Below are positions 1 to 11,087 of a DNA stretch of 64,000 bases, one piece after another. The stretch covers positions 2,604,001-2,668,000 of the forward strand of contig NC_045127.1 in the NCBI RefSeq assembly GCF_007655135.1, read 5' to 3'. The DNA comes from Punica granatum (taxonomy: Eukaryota > Streptophyta > Magnoliopsida > Myrtales > Lythraceae). The number at the start of each line of letters is the position of its first letter. Position 1 is the first letter of the stretch. The notes under the pieces were generated by a model that saw nothing but the letters and a program-made list of their open reading frames with translations, made no database searches and was not told the origin of the DNA. A program made the translations under genes and the position numbers.

Positions 1-708
1 TCTTCTCCCTTATTTTTACTACTATTGTCTCCGAGCCAATTTTAGAGCATTCGTTCTCATTGCTCGGACCTCCGATTCTTGTGTTTTTAGTGGCTATAGA
101 AAGTTTACACATAGCACTACTATTTCGGATCAAGTTTTGAGACAAAAAGCAAAGAAATAAGTTAGAAAAATGCCGCTGAAATTCAATTTTCACTCACAAA
201 GCAAAAATTTCAAAATGCGATATTTCTCAAACCGTGTAACAAAATTACGAGCTGTCAAGTGATGTAGCTTCCTTATGATATGAGGAATTTGTCTATATAA
301 ATTTTTGGACCAATATTGACTCTGTAAGAATTTACCGTTAATGACACATAAAGATTTTTCTCTTTAAAACATGGGAATAAATTCTTATAGAATCAATACT
401 AGTCCAAAAAATTGATATAGAGAGATTCCTCATATCCTAAGGAAGCTACAACACTTGACGGCTCATAATTTCGTTACACGGTTTGAGAGATATCACTCTC
501 CGAAATTTCTGCCTTATGAGGGAAAATTAAATTTCAACCGCGCATTTCTAACTTGTTTCTTTGCTTTTTTACTTGAAACTCAATCCTACTGTAGTACTTT
601 ATAAGCTTTCCATAGCCACAATGAACATGAGAATCGAAGGTCCAAGCAATGAGAACGAATGCTCTAAAATTGGCTTGGAGACAAGAGTAATAAAAATGAG
701 GGAAAAGA
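1..708. repeat. Long imperfect inverted repeat (foldback element)
   Basis: The left arm, about 1-334, is the reverse complement of the right arm, about 378-708, with scattered mismatches and small indels and a spacer of only about 43 bases. Landmarks pair well: the stretch at 51-60 (tcgttctcat) matches the complement at 649-660, and the accgtgtaac block at 231-240 matches 475-485. The left arm may continue before base 1, so the true end and any target duplication cannot be seen. It has no coding capacity. A foldback MITE or an inverted duplication that makes hairpin RNA are both possible. Confidence 0.8.
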
Positions 709-724
709 CCAAATGGACCTTTTT

Positions 725-985
725 TAGGTAAAAAATTGAAATTGATAAGGACTAAAATAATATGACCAAGGAAGGTCTGAATTGATGTGACTAACTGGAA
801 GGATCAAATTGATGTGACCAATGACCAAATTAATGTGATCAAGAACGAAATTGATATGACCAATGACTAAATTGTCAGAACGAAATTGATGTGACTAAAA
901 ACTAAATTAATATGATCTGAGACGAAATTGATGTGATCATGAACAAAATTGATGTAACTTTTTTTTCAATGACCCGATTGACGTG
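725..985. repeat. Degenerate 21-bp minisatellite
   Basis: About eight imperfect copies of a 21-base unit resembling caaattgatgtgaccaatgac run head to tail. The best-preserved copies lie at about 805-960. It directly follows the right arm of the inverted repeat. No gene signal is seen. Confidence 0.7.
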
Positions 986-1517
986 ATTTGCATAAGTTAG
1001 GTACGAAATTGCCAGGTTACTCCCCTGCTCTCAGTTCAACTTCCTTCCCATGACTAGATTTTTTAAATTAATTCTCAATTAATTTTGAAAAATAGAACTT
1101 ACTGATCAAGCCACGTTCACAATAACATATGTTCTTCAAAATATTCTTGGACGAAAATAAATTAGCCATCCAATAATAGAGGACATGTATAGCCTTATAG
1201 TGCGATCGTGAAACCGCTAAAACGGCAAATTGAACCCGCTAAAACGGCAATTAGACTTGCAGTAGAGAATTAACGGCAGCAGCAGCAGCAACAAGAACTG
1301 CTGAAGAATTCACCCCATGAAGAGTTCTATCTTCTAATACTTGCCAAAAAATTCTTGTTCGATACTCTATGGTTGACATATGAGTGCTAGCAAGCACATC
1401 ACAGTCATTGGAATTGAACCAAGAGATTAATTTACATGCTTTCACGGTATATATCGGGGAAAACACAGTTCGATCAGTAGTCCGGTACGAACACAGATTA
1501 CATACGCAACAGTTATT
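986..1517. other. Intergenic stretch, no gene recognised
   Basis: AT-rich sequence with a short direct repeat (ccgctaaaacggcaa) near 1212-1250. Open frames here are short and have no family motif. It is the 3' flank of the UGT pseudogene on the minus strand. Confidence 0.5.
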
Positions 1518-3600
1518 CATGTCATGTTGCCATAGACATCCTTGATGAACCGCCTCTGGTTCTAGTAGGATGAACCTCCTCCTGGTAATGCCCTTCTACT
1601 CCTTTCACTCATCAGCTTCACCTTCTCCTTCCTCCCTTCACCTTCAGCCTCCTTCAGATGGCTTATTCCTCTCTCGATCTCCTCTGCCATCACGATCACC
1701 TTGTCGTCTCCCATTAAGTTCCTCTTATAGTCCATACAGATCTCAACTGCAATGCCCATTTCCACCACTAGCGCAAAAGCATTAAAATGGTGCTCTGCAT
1801 ACATGGGCCATGCCGCCACCGGCACCCCAAACCACATGCTCTCCAGGGTGGAGTTCCGTCCACAATGGGACACGAACCTCCCAATCGCGGAGGGAGCCAG
1901 CACTTCCACCTACCTGTCCTAGCCGTGCAGTCCAGGAATCCTTCAGGCAGGACCTCCTCCAGGTTCTCATAATTGCACGGGGAATCAAACTTACCTGCTG
2001 GCTGGGGTTGGCGCAGGGAACATAGGAACTGGTGACCGCTCTACTCAAGTGCATGGGCGATCTGTCTCTCCTGGTCCTCACTGAAGCATCCCATGCTCTT
2101 GAAGCAAAGGAACACCACCGATGCCGGAGTTTGATCATTGATGGACTCCGCCCTAGTAGCCCACTAATCAGGCCCAACAAGGCACGCGTCCACTCTTGAT
2201 TAAATAAGGTCAATGCACCTTGTCCAAGTGAGATGCAATATCTATCTCTTATAATATATACTTTCTTAATATATCTCGGAGAAGATCATACCAAATATCT
2301 TCAAAATATATCAAATATCCCAAGTATTTCAGGATTTTATCACTTTACACCCCCTCCTATATAAATCCCAAGTACGTTATTTAATTCCAGACAATATTAT
2401 GCTCTCCTTAGCAGAGTCTGACTTAAGCATTGGAGGGGAATCGGGGACACCCTGATCTCCCTTGTTCGTAGGTACGGAGCATAATTGATTGAAGACTGAG
2501 GAGCGTGAAGATCAATTAGTGTTTGAGGTACGAATTGGGAATCCATCAATCATCGAGCCACTTGATTGTATCGCGTGACTCCGCGCTGTTGCCCCTGCCA
2601 TTCAGGTTTAATACAGGCCCCACGGGATAAATAGGCGGTAGTTTATCATCGAATACCAACTCTATTGCACGGGGTTAAAGCTCCTCGAGTGTATTCACAA
2701 TAATGCCTTTGGTGTCTCTGAATCTCTTCACCAGATTGAGAAACAGCGGCGAGGCGTCTTTTGTGAGCAATTCGGCAGGCAAGAGCCTGGGAGGAAGTGG
2801 ATTCACGAAACCCGGTTAATTGATACTCGTGTCCAAATCCATTGGCTTTCTTAAGTCCTCCTGGCAGTCATCTTGCAAGGCTTGGAGAGGAAACATAGAA
2901 TAGAGAAAGGTTGCACCACACGTGAAGAAGATATAGCTAGGGAGGCCAAACTCGTTTGCGACATCTATTACTGTTGTGCACAACATGTCGATCGCGAGCC
3001 CAGAAAGTCATGGTGAGTCGGACCCCCAAACCCTCTTTGTGAGCCCAATGACAACTTCTCGAATATGGTCTTTGTAGCCTTCAACTACAGCAAGCTGGAC
3101 CAAAATTGAAGAATTCAAAAGAATAGATAAGCTTTTGTACTGATTGACATATTCGGGTAATGTCAGCCAACGTTGTTAGTGCATGTACTGATGTACGCAC
3201 ACATCTTTATATAACCCAAATAATATGACATGGGACCAACTTGTTCTTAATAATAATTCCATAGTTGCGAAATTAGGAGCATGGGATATAACTACTTGGG
3301 ATGCAGGTTAGAAGGCTTAAAAAAAAAAAACCGAGATAAGTTGCTAGTGTAGAACCTGGGTCGGTCTTGAAGCTCGTATGGAGGTAGATCGATCAACCGG
3401 ATGCGGGTGGCAGAGGTGGTAGAGCCGGAGAGAGATCCAGCGACGGCTTTGAGAGTGGCCTCATTTCTTAGATTCATGACGAGCACAGTCACGAAAAGCC
3501 CTTTGTCCCTCTCGACAAGGACCTTCGCCATCTGCACTGCCGACACGAGGTGGCCGACCTCCATGAAAGGGACGAACACCAGCTCTGCTCCACCAGCCAT
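1518..3600 (-). pseudogene. UGT71-like glycosyltransferase pseudogene, split by a solo LTR
   Basis: Exon 1 starts at ATG 3600 and encodes a typical UGT71 N-terminus (MAGGAELVFVPFMEVGHLVS), but with no Pro-Gly before the catalytic His. It runs to a donor-like cccag/gttcta near 3350. The second exon resumes near 3105 and carries recognisable UGT text down to about 1518. That includes the PSPG box near 1650-1900, where HCGWNSTLES has become [10 protein letters not shown]. The reading frame holds several in-frame stops and frameshifts, and a 410-bp solo LTR sits in the middle (2139-2548). The intron sits at the same place as in the copy at 7997-9591, so this is a tandem paralog that has died. It cannot encode a full UGT. 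Confidence 0.88.
2139..2548 (+). mobile_element. Solo LTR inside the UGT pseudogene, with 5-bp target duplication
   Basis: The element starts tgatggactcc and ends ggaatccatca, so it has TG...CA ends and short inverted termini. It is flanked on both sides by atcat (2134-2138 and 2549-2553). The UGT homology breaks exactly at these points: removing the element restores the text that reads gatcatcgagcc in the paralog at 7997-9591. Inside are a TATA-like tatataaatcc near 2360 and the ctgacttaagcattggag block near 2417, a motif I associate with plant LTR leaders, which sets the plus orientation. No internal region remains. Confidence 0.9.
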
Positions 3601-4667
3601 ATTGGAGCAGCCTAAAAGGAACCCAGAAGACCTGCGGGAAGGGGATTGGAGTATGAGGATTGAGTTGGGAGACAGAGAGATGAGGATAGGGACTCTGGAA
3701 GGCTTTTGCAGGCTTAAGTGGTCTATTGAGAGAAGGCACGCAAGGACAGGAAAGCATTGAGGGACTTACCTAAACGACACGGCTTTTTTCTGTCACATGA
3801 GCAGTAGTTTTCAGAAAGAAAATCCGGCCGCAGAGTTTGGCCACCGCCTCGGCGATGCCGGCGGACAGTTCGGGGAACTCGGCTACTGTTCCAATCGATA
3901 TCAAAGCCCAGGCCCAATAGATGCCTGTATATGCTGATCTTTTAACCCAACCTGCGAGATACTTGTTGGTCAATTGTTCCTTCCAGCGTAACAAAATACA
4001 GATGGTGTGAATTGATCGATTTACGTATTAATGGTCTGCCTCGAACCGTTGTGTCATTGGGAGAACTCCGGACCATCACCAAACCTTGTGCTACTAAATT
4101 TTCCCGATCATTTGTGATGTGCTTTTTTATTCCACTTTTTTTTTTTTGTTTGGGGGAATGTACGACCTTTTTATTTTCTCATAGAAAATTTTATCTCAAC
4201 TCTGTTTACTTAAGATTATCACAATTTGCTCTCAGTTCACACATATTTTAATTGAGAAATTTATCCTTCTGGATATGGCAATTTTTATTGATATTTTGGT
4301 CAAGCTCATTTCTGAGAAAAATAATTGAAACTGTTCGGTTATAAATAAAATGGACACAGTAATCTTACTAGGTATTGAGCTTGTGACTTTTAGATCAATA
4401 AGTGAGAACGTGTGCCACTACGCTACACTATCTTTTGAAACTATGAATCAGCTTGGACAACATTTGTTACATATAATCGTTTATACTCGAAACTGCTAAG
4501 TCTAAAGCCGTTGATATTGGCATGGACATACCTATGTCGATTGATTTTGGAGAAAAACGAAGAAGAAGATATGTATATTAGCCTCTAGTCAGAAATTGCC
4601 CTTGTTTGTGTGTGATAAACGGATATACTCCAGTGCCTTGCTTCATATTGCCGCTCATTCAGCTTGC
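3601..4667. other. Intergenic, with a possible small UGT-like remnant
   Basis: Mostly non-coding. A minus-strand frame at about 3790-3960 reads ISIGTVAEFPELSAGIAEAV, which faintly resembles the mid-domain of a different UGT subfamily (SFGTVA...). It is too short to assign. Nothing is recognised from 4000 to 4667, which is the 3' flank of the next UGT. Confidence 0.35.
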
Positions 4668-6128
4668 TCACGGGATGTTCTTGAAGACATCACCGATAAA
4701 ACGCCCTATCGCTAAATGAGATGAATCGCCTTCTGCTAGTGCCTCCCTACTCCTTTCACTCATTTGCCTCACTTTCTCCTTCTTCTCGTCATGGCCGTCG
4801 GCCTTCATCAGCTTCTGCACCGCTTTCTCGATCACTTCGGAGTCCACGATCTCCTTGGTCTCCATTCCTAAGTCGTTCCTGTAGTCCATCTTCACCTCTA
4901 CCGCCATCCCGTGCTCCACCACCATCATGAATGCATTGAACTGCTGCTCCGCATACAGAGGCCAGGCTGCGATGGGGACGCCAAACCACAGGCTTTCCAG
5001 GGTTGAGTTCCACCCGCAATGCGTCACGAACCCACCAACCGACGGGTGGGCCAGCACCTCTACCTGCGGGGCCCATCCGATCACTTTACCCCTCTCGGAG
5101 GTCCGTTCCAGGAATCCCTCAGGGAGAACTTTGGCCAGGTTTTCGTATTCCTCTGGGTATGCCCTGAGCATGCCCGTGGGCGGGGGTCTGCGCAGGGACA
5201 ACAGGAAGCGATGCCCGCTCTTCTCGAGTCCATGGGCAATCTGATTCACCTGGTCATCGTGGAAACTCCCGACGCTCCCGAAGCATAGGAACACCACTGA
5301 TGAACTAGGCTGGGCATCGAGCCAGCTGAGTATTTCCGAACTCTTGTCGGACCGGCCAGTTACCTCGAGGTTCAGTATCGGACCGACAGGGTAAACCGGC
5401 GGGATCTTGTCATCTCCCAGGAGGGATTTCAATGCGTTTGGTTCAAGCTTCTCGAACGAATTTATCACGATGCCCTTGGTTTCCCGGAACCTCCTAGCAG
5501 CACCAAGAAACCAAACCCGATGTTCTTCATCTAGCACAACAGTCGGGAAAACCTTGGCGGGAAGTGGGTTTACGAGAGTCGGGATGTCCAGCTTGGCATC
5601 CGAGTCCTTAAACTCAGATAAGTCCTTCCCCTCGTCGTCCTGTAAGGCCAGGACATGGAACATGAAGCCTAAGAAAGCGGCACTACAAGTGAAGAACATG
5701 TAGCTGGGGACTCCAAACTCATTAGCGACGTCGATCATCGGGGTGCAGAACATGTCGATAATGAACCCGGCAAGAGGGGGAGAGTCGAGGGCACGGGTGA
5801 GTTCAGCCACGGCTGCTCGCACCTGGGGCTTGTGACGTTCAGCTAGGCTCATGTTGGACTTGGCACCGAGGCCAGAAGGATCATCTTCGTAGGGCAGCTC
5901 TTGGAAGCGGATCTGTGACTTTGCAGCGGAGGCGGTGGAGGAGGAGACGGAGGCAAGGAGTTCCGCAAACGGGTTGGACTTGGAGGCGCGTGGCGGGTTC
6001 AACACAAGCAAGGTGATGGATAGGCGATCATCCCGTTCGACGAGGAGCTTCGCGATCTCCACCGCCGACACCAAGTGGCCTACTCCCGAAGACGGGATCC
6101 ATATCAGTTGCGCTCGTGTCGCGACCAT
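4668..6128 (-). CDS. UGT71-like UDP-glycosyltransferase, intact single exon
   Basis: Encodes 486 aa from ATG 6128, the normal length for plant family 1 UGTs, with no intron. The catalytic His is H18 in SSGVGHLVS, and D125 is the likely activating Asp. The PSPG box spans about 352-395, starting WAPQVEVLAHPSVGG and including HCGWNSTLES. The last box residue is Gln (AEQQ), which in this family usually goes with UDP-glucose as donor. The N-terminal pattern (IPSSGVGHLVSAVEIAKLL) is typical of UGT71, whose members glucosylate phenolics, flavonoids or terpenoid hormones in the cytosol. The acceptor cannot be read from sequence. It is the only intronless copy in this cluster, while its neighbours carry an intron after the N-terminal exon. 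Family assignment is firm; substrate is unknown. Confidence 0.93.
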   Translation of the reverse strand: MVATRAQLIWIPSSGVGHLVSAVEIAKLLVERDDRLSITLLVLNPPRASKSNPFAELLASVSSSTASAAKSQIRFQELPYEDDPSGLGAKSNMSLAERHKPQVRAAVAELTRALDSPPLAGFIIDMFCTPMIDVANEFGVPSYMFFTCSAAFLGFMFHVLALQDDEGKDLSEFKDSDAKLDIPTLVNPLPAKVFPTVVLDEEHRVWFLGAARRFRETKGIVINSFEKLEPNALKSLLGDDKIPPVYPVGPILNLEVTGRSDKSSEILSWLDAQPSSSVVFLCFGSVGSFHDDQVNQIAHGLEKSGHRFLLSLRRPPPTGMLRAYPEEYENLAKVLPEGFLERTSERGKVIGWAPQVEVLAHPSVGGFVTHCGWNSTLESLWFGVPIAAWPLYAEQQFNAFMMVVEHGMAVEVKMDYRNDLGMETKEIVDSEVIEKAVQKLMKADGHDEKKEKVRQMSERSREALAEGDSSHLAIGRFIGDVFKNIP

Positions 6129-6537
6129 TGAGACTTGAGAGGCGGATTTTATTGAACTTGGGATAAACTAATTTGATCCTGTTTCCTTAAATCTTGTCTC
6201 ATTTGATAATTGGAACTGTGATGATGGATCTCATGCTTTTCTTATACGCTTTCGGATTTCCTCAATTTTTTTTTTTTGGGGTTATCAAGCAAACGTCTGA
6301 AAATTCATCTATCCAGGAATGGAGGTAACGTCATGGCTTACGGATTGGGAGTCCGATTGATTAGTACGATGGTGGAAATGACCGCTACGTTGTTCCTTGC
6401 GGGACCGACCATGTGCGTGCGTCGGCATTCTTATCATTCGCTAAAACATTAAAACGGATCCGCACGGACCATATGGTGTCATGTATCCTCGTATTTTACT
6501 AGATAATCAATTATAACACTCGCGTTCAATGTCTTAG

Positions 6538-6940
6538 TTAAGAATAACAAGCACCGGCACATTTAAAATCAAATCACATTTATTTAAAAAAACCTATTTC
6601 AATTCGTCGTTAATTTAACCTAAGAATAACAAGTATCAACAAATTTAAAATCAACTCTCATTTATTTAAAATACATATTTTAATTCATCATCAATTTAAG
6701 TAGTCTATTTCTAAATGTGATTTTTCCGATGTGTAGCACTTATATTTGGAAGTCCACAAAGCCCAATTAATCTAAATTTGAGTAAGGTCGAACCACTAAG
6801 GAATAAACCTCATCCGATCGTAAATTTTCTCTAATCACAAGACGCACGCTTGAAACCTTATCTAAGGATAACAAGCGCCAACTAACGTAAAACCAATCAA
6901 CATTGATAAAAAAAATATTATAATTTATCACCAATTTAAT
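6538..6940. repeat. Degenerate ~85-bp direct repeats
   Basis: The block taagaataacaag...atttaaaatcaa...catttatttaaaa...aattcatcatcaattta appears at about 6538-6620, again at 6620-6705, and in a weaker form at 6862-6940. A SINE-like remnant (6744-6886) lies between the second and third copies. Confidence 0.55.
6744..6886 (-). mobile_element. Decayed SINE-like copy
   Basis: Shares the ordered blocks ttggaagtcca..cccaattaatc..accactaaggaa..aatcacaag with better copies at 33460, 34608 and 49343. Old and poorly conserved. Confidence 0.4.
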
Positions 6941-7381
6941 TAATATCTTTTAATTTGTGACGTAAGAAATATTCACATTTTTACGATGAAATGCAATGCT
7001 TAGATTACATATTGACATACACTAATTCTTATTTAGGTATTAAGTTACTTTGCCTACAATCTACTTTTAATAAATATAAAACTTACAACAGGACAATTCG
7101 TCAAACTAAAATAAGCGCACCATTAGAGCCTATTGTATTGGGATCATGATATTGTAATTATAAATATTGACGATTCAAATTAATATTAAAGAAATATTAG
7201 CTTTTATATTATATGAAATATTAGTTAATATAATCATTTGAAAAAATTAGATCATTTATTATCAACTGAATGTTCATATTTTTTTCACATAAGCAGTTTT
7301 ATCATTAATTTCATTAATTATATATTAATTATTACACAAATTACTATAATAAATTAATAAATTTATCAAAAACATTTTCAC

Positions 7382-7409
7382 CCACGGTGTCGTGCGGGTG
7401 CATTACCTA
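7382..7409 (+). mobile_element. Helitron-like 3' terminus
   Basis: An imperfect GC-rich hairpin (cccacg...cgtgcggg) is followed about ten bases later by CTAG at the junction with T. This matches the hairpin plus CTRR end of plant Helitrons. A similar motif in inverse orientation occurs near 6499-6530. No helicase gene is present, so it would be non-autonomous. Confidence 0.4.
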
Positions 7410-7458
7410 GTATATAGTAAAGCATAATCTTATCCCTTGACCAGTTATGAAGTTGTTA

Positions 7459-7459
7459 A

Positions 7460-7491
<32 letters not shown>
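7459..7491. repeat. (ATT)n microsatellite
   Basis: About eleven perfect att units in tandem. Confidence 0.9.
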
Positions 7492-7494
<3 letters not shown>

Positions 7495-7996
7495 GTTTAC
7501 GTAGCAATCATGTGAACCGCAACTTTTCGATGAGAAGTTCAAAGGACCACTCTTTTTTTTTTCGATTACAAGAAAAATTTAAAATAATAAATTATATATT
7601 TTAATAACTAATAAAATGATATGAGTAATCCAACTCAATATTAACTCTATAACCCGACGAGCGTATACGTTACTTCTTCGCATCCTCTTTGACCCAATTA
7701 AGCATAAATCATTGAAGCTAACAACATTTGACTGCTTCCAGTCAAAGTTTCTTTACTGAAAAGCCAAAGACTGTATGTGCTAGCTGCCATATTAAGTGAA
7801 CCGAAGTAATTACGGTAGCGAAGCTCGATTATTGGAGAAAATTAATTCGAATGCACCCAACTTCCATATATATATATATATATATTTCGTTAGGAAAATT
7901 AATCTACGCACTTTAAGTCCCTGTCACCATTGGATTGAAAAAAAAAAAAAGGTACGGTATAAGTTCGAGCTTGGCAAATATATATGCGATAATTAT

Positions 7997-9591
7997 TCAC
8001 GGGATATTGTTATAAACATCCTTAATGAACCGTCCCAGGTTCGAGTGAGATGAACCCCCTTCCATTAACGCCCTCCGACTCTTCTCGCTCATCAGCCTCA
8101 CTTTCTCCTTCTTATCTTCCCTTTCAGTCTCCATCAGCCGCCTTATCCCCCTCTCTATCTCCTCCGCCGTGACGGTTACCTCGTCACCCTTCCTGTAGTC
8201 CATTCGGATCTCGACCGCCACGCCCAGCTCCTCCACCAGCGCGTACGCGTTGAAGTGCTGCTCTGCATACATGGGCCAGGCAGCCACTGGCACCCCGAAC
8301 CATATGCTCTCCAGGGTGGAGTTCCACCCGCAGTGCGACACGAATCCTCCGACCGCTGGGTGGGCCAGCACTTCGACCTGTGGGGCCCACCCGATCACCT
8401 TGCCTTGCCCTGCTGTCCGCTCTAGGAACCCTTCCGGAAGGACCTCGTTGGGGTCATCGTAACTCTGCGGGACATCAAACTTGCCCCCTGGAGGGGGCCG
8501 GCGCAAGGACCACAGGAACCGGTGGACACTCCGCTCTAGCGCGTGGGCGATCTGCCTCACCTGGTCCTCGCGGAAGCTTCCCATGCTCCCGAAGCACAAG
8601 AACAACACTGACTCCGGTGGTTGATCATCGAGCCACTTGACTATGTCGCCTGACCCCAACTTGTCGTCACTGCCACCCTTCAGGGTCAGTATGGGACCAA
8701 CCGGATACAACAGTGGGAGCTTATCATCGAATACGGCCTCTACTGCGCGCTGCTCGAGCTCCTCAAACGTATTCACCACAATACCCTTGGTCTCCCTGAA
8801 CCTCTTCGCCAAGCCGAGGAACAAAGAGGAGATATCTTTCTTCCGCAACTCAGAGGGCATATAGAGCTTGATGTTGAGCGGATTCGCCAAGCCTGGGTAA
8901 TCTACGGTCGCTTCGGAGTCGACCAACGCACCTATGTCCTGCTGGCAGTCGTCCTGTAAGGCTTGGAGATGGAGCATGGCGCCGAGAAAGGTGGCACTAG
9001 ACGTGAAGAAGAGATAGCTAGGGACGCTAAACTCATTAGCCACATCTATCATCGGCGCACAGAACATATCAACTACGAAACCGGCGAGCCGTGGTGAGGC
9101 AGATCCTGAACCGCTGTCAGCCAGTCCACGAACTACGTCTCGAACATGGGATTTGTAGGCTTCAACAGCATTAAGGAAACTAACTAGACTCGGAGAGCCT
9201 GTACCAATCGAATGAAACACGTATATATCACAAGATCAGAAATCCGTCACGTGTGCAACAGTTTCCATGCTGCAACGGGTATATATACCAATTGGAATCA
9301 TACTAGGATACTAATGGAAATGACAATATAGGTAAGTAGCTTGGTAGGACCCGAACCGTTCTGCAACTCTGCCCGAGGCAGCTCGATAAACCGGATGCGC
9401 CCAGTGGAAGAGGAAGCTGATACAGAGTCGGCGATGGAGTTCATGTCAGAGCTATCGGTTAGCTTCATCACGAGCACCGTCACCGAGAGCCCTTCATCCC
9501 GGCCGACGAGGAGCTTAGCCATCTCCACTGCAGACAAGAGATGGCCCACGCCCGGGCCGGGGATAAACACCAGCTCTGCTTTGCCACTCAT
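7997..9591 (-). CDS. UGT71-like UDP-glycosyltransferase, two exons
   Basis: Exon 1 is 9351-9591 and exon 2 is 7997-9198, giving 480 aa. The acceptor is tacag/gctctc. The donor could be at 9351/9350 or six bases earlier at 9357; both keep frame, and alignment to the dead paralogs favours 9351. ATG 9591 was chosen because MSGKAELVFIPGPGVGHLLS matches the family start, although the open frame runs further upstream. The catalytic His is in GPGVGHLLS. The PSPG box starts WAPQVEVLAHPAVGG, contains HCGWNSTLES and ends AEQH. His in place of the usual terminal Gln may alter sugar-donor choice. The acceptor is unknown. It is a tandem paralog of 4668-6128. Confidence 0.88.
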
Positions 9592-9771
9592 TCTGAGCTG
9601 AAGCCTGAAAGTAATTAAGGTGGAGAGAATGACGATTGGCGACCTTGGGTTTCTCCGTGAACTATAAAAGTCAGAATTGAACTGTTGTGATTGAGTTGGA
9701 GAAATAGATATAGTCAAGAGGAATCTTGTCGGGCAAGCAGACAAGGCAGATGGGAAGAAGCATGGAAGATC

Positions 9772-9783
9772 CATATATATATA
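9772..9783 (-). promoter_or_regulatory. TATA-like element upstream of UGT
   Basis: A tatatatata run lies about 180-190 bases upstream of ATG 9591 on the minus strand. It is a plausible core promoter by position and composition only. Confidence 0.4.
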
Positions 9784-10261
9784 CGTCATCGCTTTCGTTT
9801 CGTCCGACATTGGCACGAGATATGTCAGAGTTGAGATAGAGATGTCGTGTGTAGTCTCAATGAATTCCAGTAAAAAAAAAAAGAAAATAAACAAAAAAAA
9901 AAATGTCTACGCACATTAGTTTTGTACAACATTCCACAAACAAACATAAAACTACTTTTAAATCTCTAATGCCGAGATTTCGATATAATCGAGGTGCCTG
10001 TCAGGTGATATTATTATATTCTAGTAAAGCTGATTAGTAGTAGTTGATACGTGCTGGCTACGCATCAGTGCAGTGTTTGTTTTAATTATTAGAAGGAACA
10101 ATGGATAGTGTTGATCCACGTCTCCCGTCTATTACGTGTAGTAAAGCATAAATACTATGTAGTTTACTATTATTTCGAGGAAAAATCTCTAAGAATAGTT
10201 GGATAATTTTGTTTCTTCTTTTTGAACGAGTAAATTTGATAAGATGATGGTTAGGTGAAAC

Positions 10262-10502
10262 CTGGACTGATTCGAAAGTAGGTCTGGGGCAGCTCGATGA
10301 CGTATCCGTGCTGTGGAGAAGGGGAATTGGAGAAGTACGTTGATGGTTTTGAAAACGGGATTCATCAGTTAACTTCATGACTAGCACAGGTACCAACCGC
10401 CGGGCTATCCCTGTCTATGATCGACCCTCGCGAACTCCTCCGCGTGCACATGGTGACTGATGCCCTGGAAGAAATGAACACCAGCTGTGCTCTACCACTC
10501 AT
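10262..10502 (-). pseudogene. UGT exon-1 remnant
   Basis: ATG 10502 begins MSGRAQLVFIS, matching the UGT copies nearby. The frame breaks within about 15 residues, where the catalytic His region has been scrambled. UGT text resumes in another frame as VPVLVMKLTDES and ends at a good donor (agtccag/gtttcacc, 10262/10261), the same intron position as in 7997-9591. No second exon follows on this strand. It is a dead N-terminal duplicate. Confidence 0.75.
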
Positions 10503-11087
10503 ATTGAACTCAAGCCCTGGCAGAAAGTGGAAGACTGTTGAGTTTGGCTGTGAAGTGAGAATTGGACTGTGATGGATTTGGAAGCTATGCTGTACCTGTA
10601 TATAGTCACTTAATGATGCAATTCCGTTAATTATGTGGTTGTAGGTGACGACAACAACCTTGAGCCCCCGTGTACTGACCTTCAAGAGATGGTTCATGGT
10701 TCCCGTATACCATTTGATTAAAATTTTATGATATAATTAACATTATAAAAAGTTGATCTGACGATTTATGGACGACAATGGAGGCCCTTAAAAAGAAATG
10801 GTCAAATTCTGTGTGCCCTTGTGCCCACTTTTGTGTCGTTCTGACGTGGAATTTGGATCCTTTGAAGAAGACAACAACGGAGAACATGACATACATATGG
10901 AAAACAAGTGGATATTAACAGTAAAATACATCTGCCATAACATTCAAAAACATTTGGTAAGTCCACATAATCGGTACTATATGTGCCATTGAATGCATCC
11001 TTCCAATAAATTTGCTGGGGAATCTCGGTTTCTTCGTCGCAAGGCAGAACCAGCTATTGGATGGACCGGCAGAAGTTCGATATGGTA
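10503..11087. other. Intergenic, nothing recognised
   Basis: AT-rich flank between the UGT exon remnant and the next gene. No domain or repeat signature is seen. Confidence 0.4.

Larger units (their letters stand above)
6129..7996. other. AT-rich intergenic region with decayed repeats
   Basis: No gene is seen. The region is strongly AT-rich. It holds a degenerate tandem repeat (6538-6940), a SINE-like remnant, a trinucleotide repeat at 7459-7491 and a Helitron-like 3' terminus near 7382-7409. TA runs occur near 7866-7884. Confidence 0.55.

Noticed and set aside
3770..3994. 74-aa minus frame as a gene
   Set aside because: Only a weak SIGTVA-type resemblance to another UGT group, with no supporting exon or neighbour. 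Noted only as a possible remnant.
9592..9894. N-terminal extension of the two-exon UGT
   Set aside because: The open frame continues upstream, but the family start is the MSGKAELVF methionine at 9591. The extension contains the TATA-like run and has no UGT counterpart.
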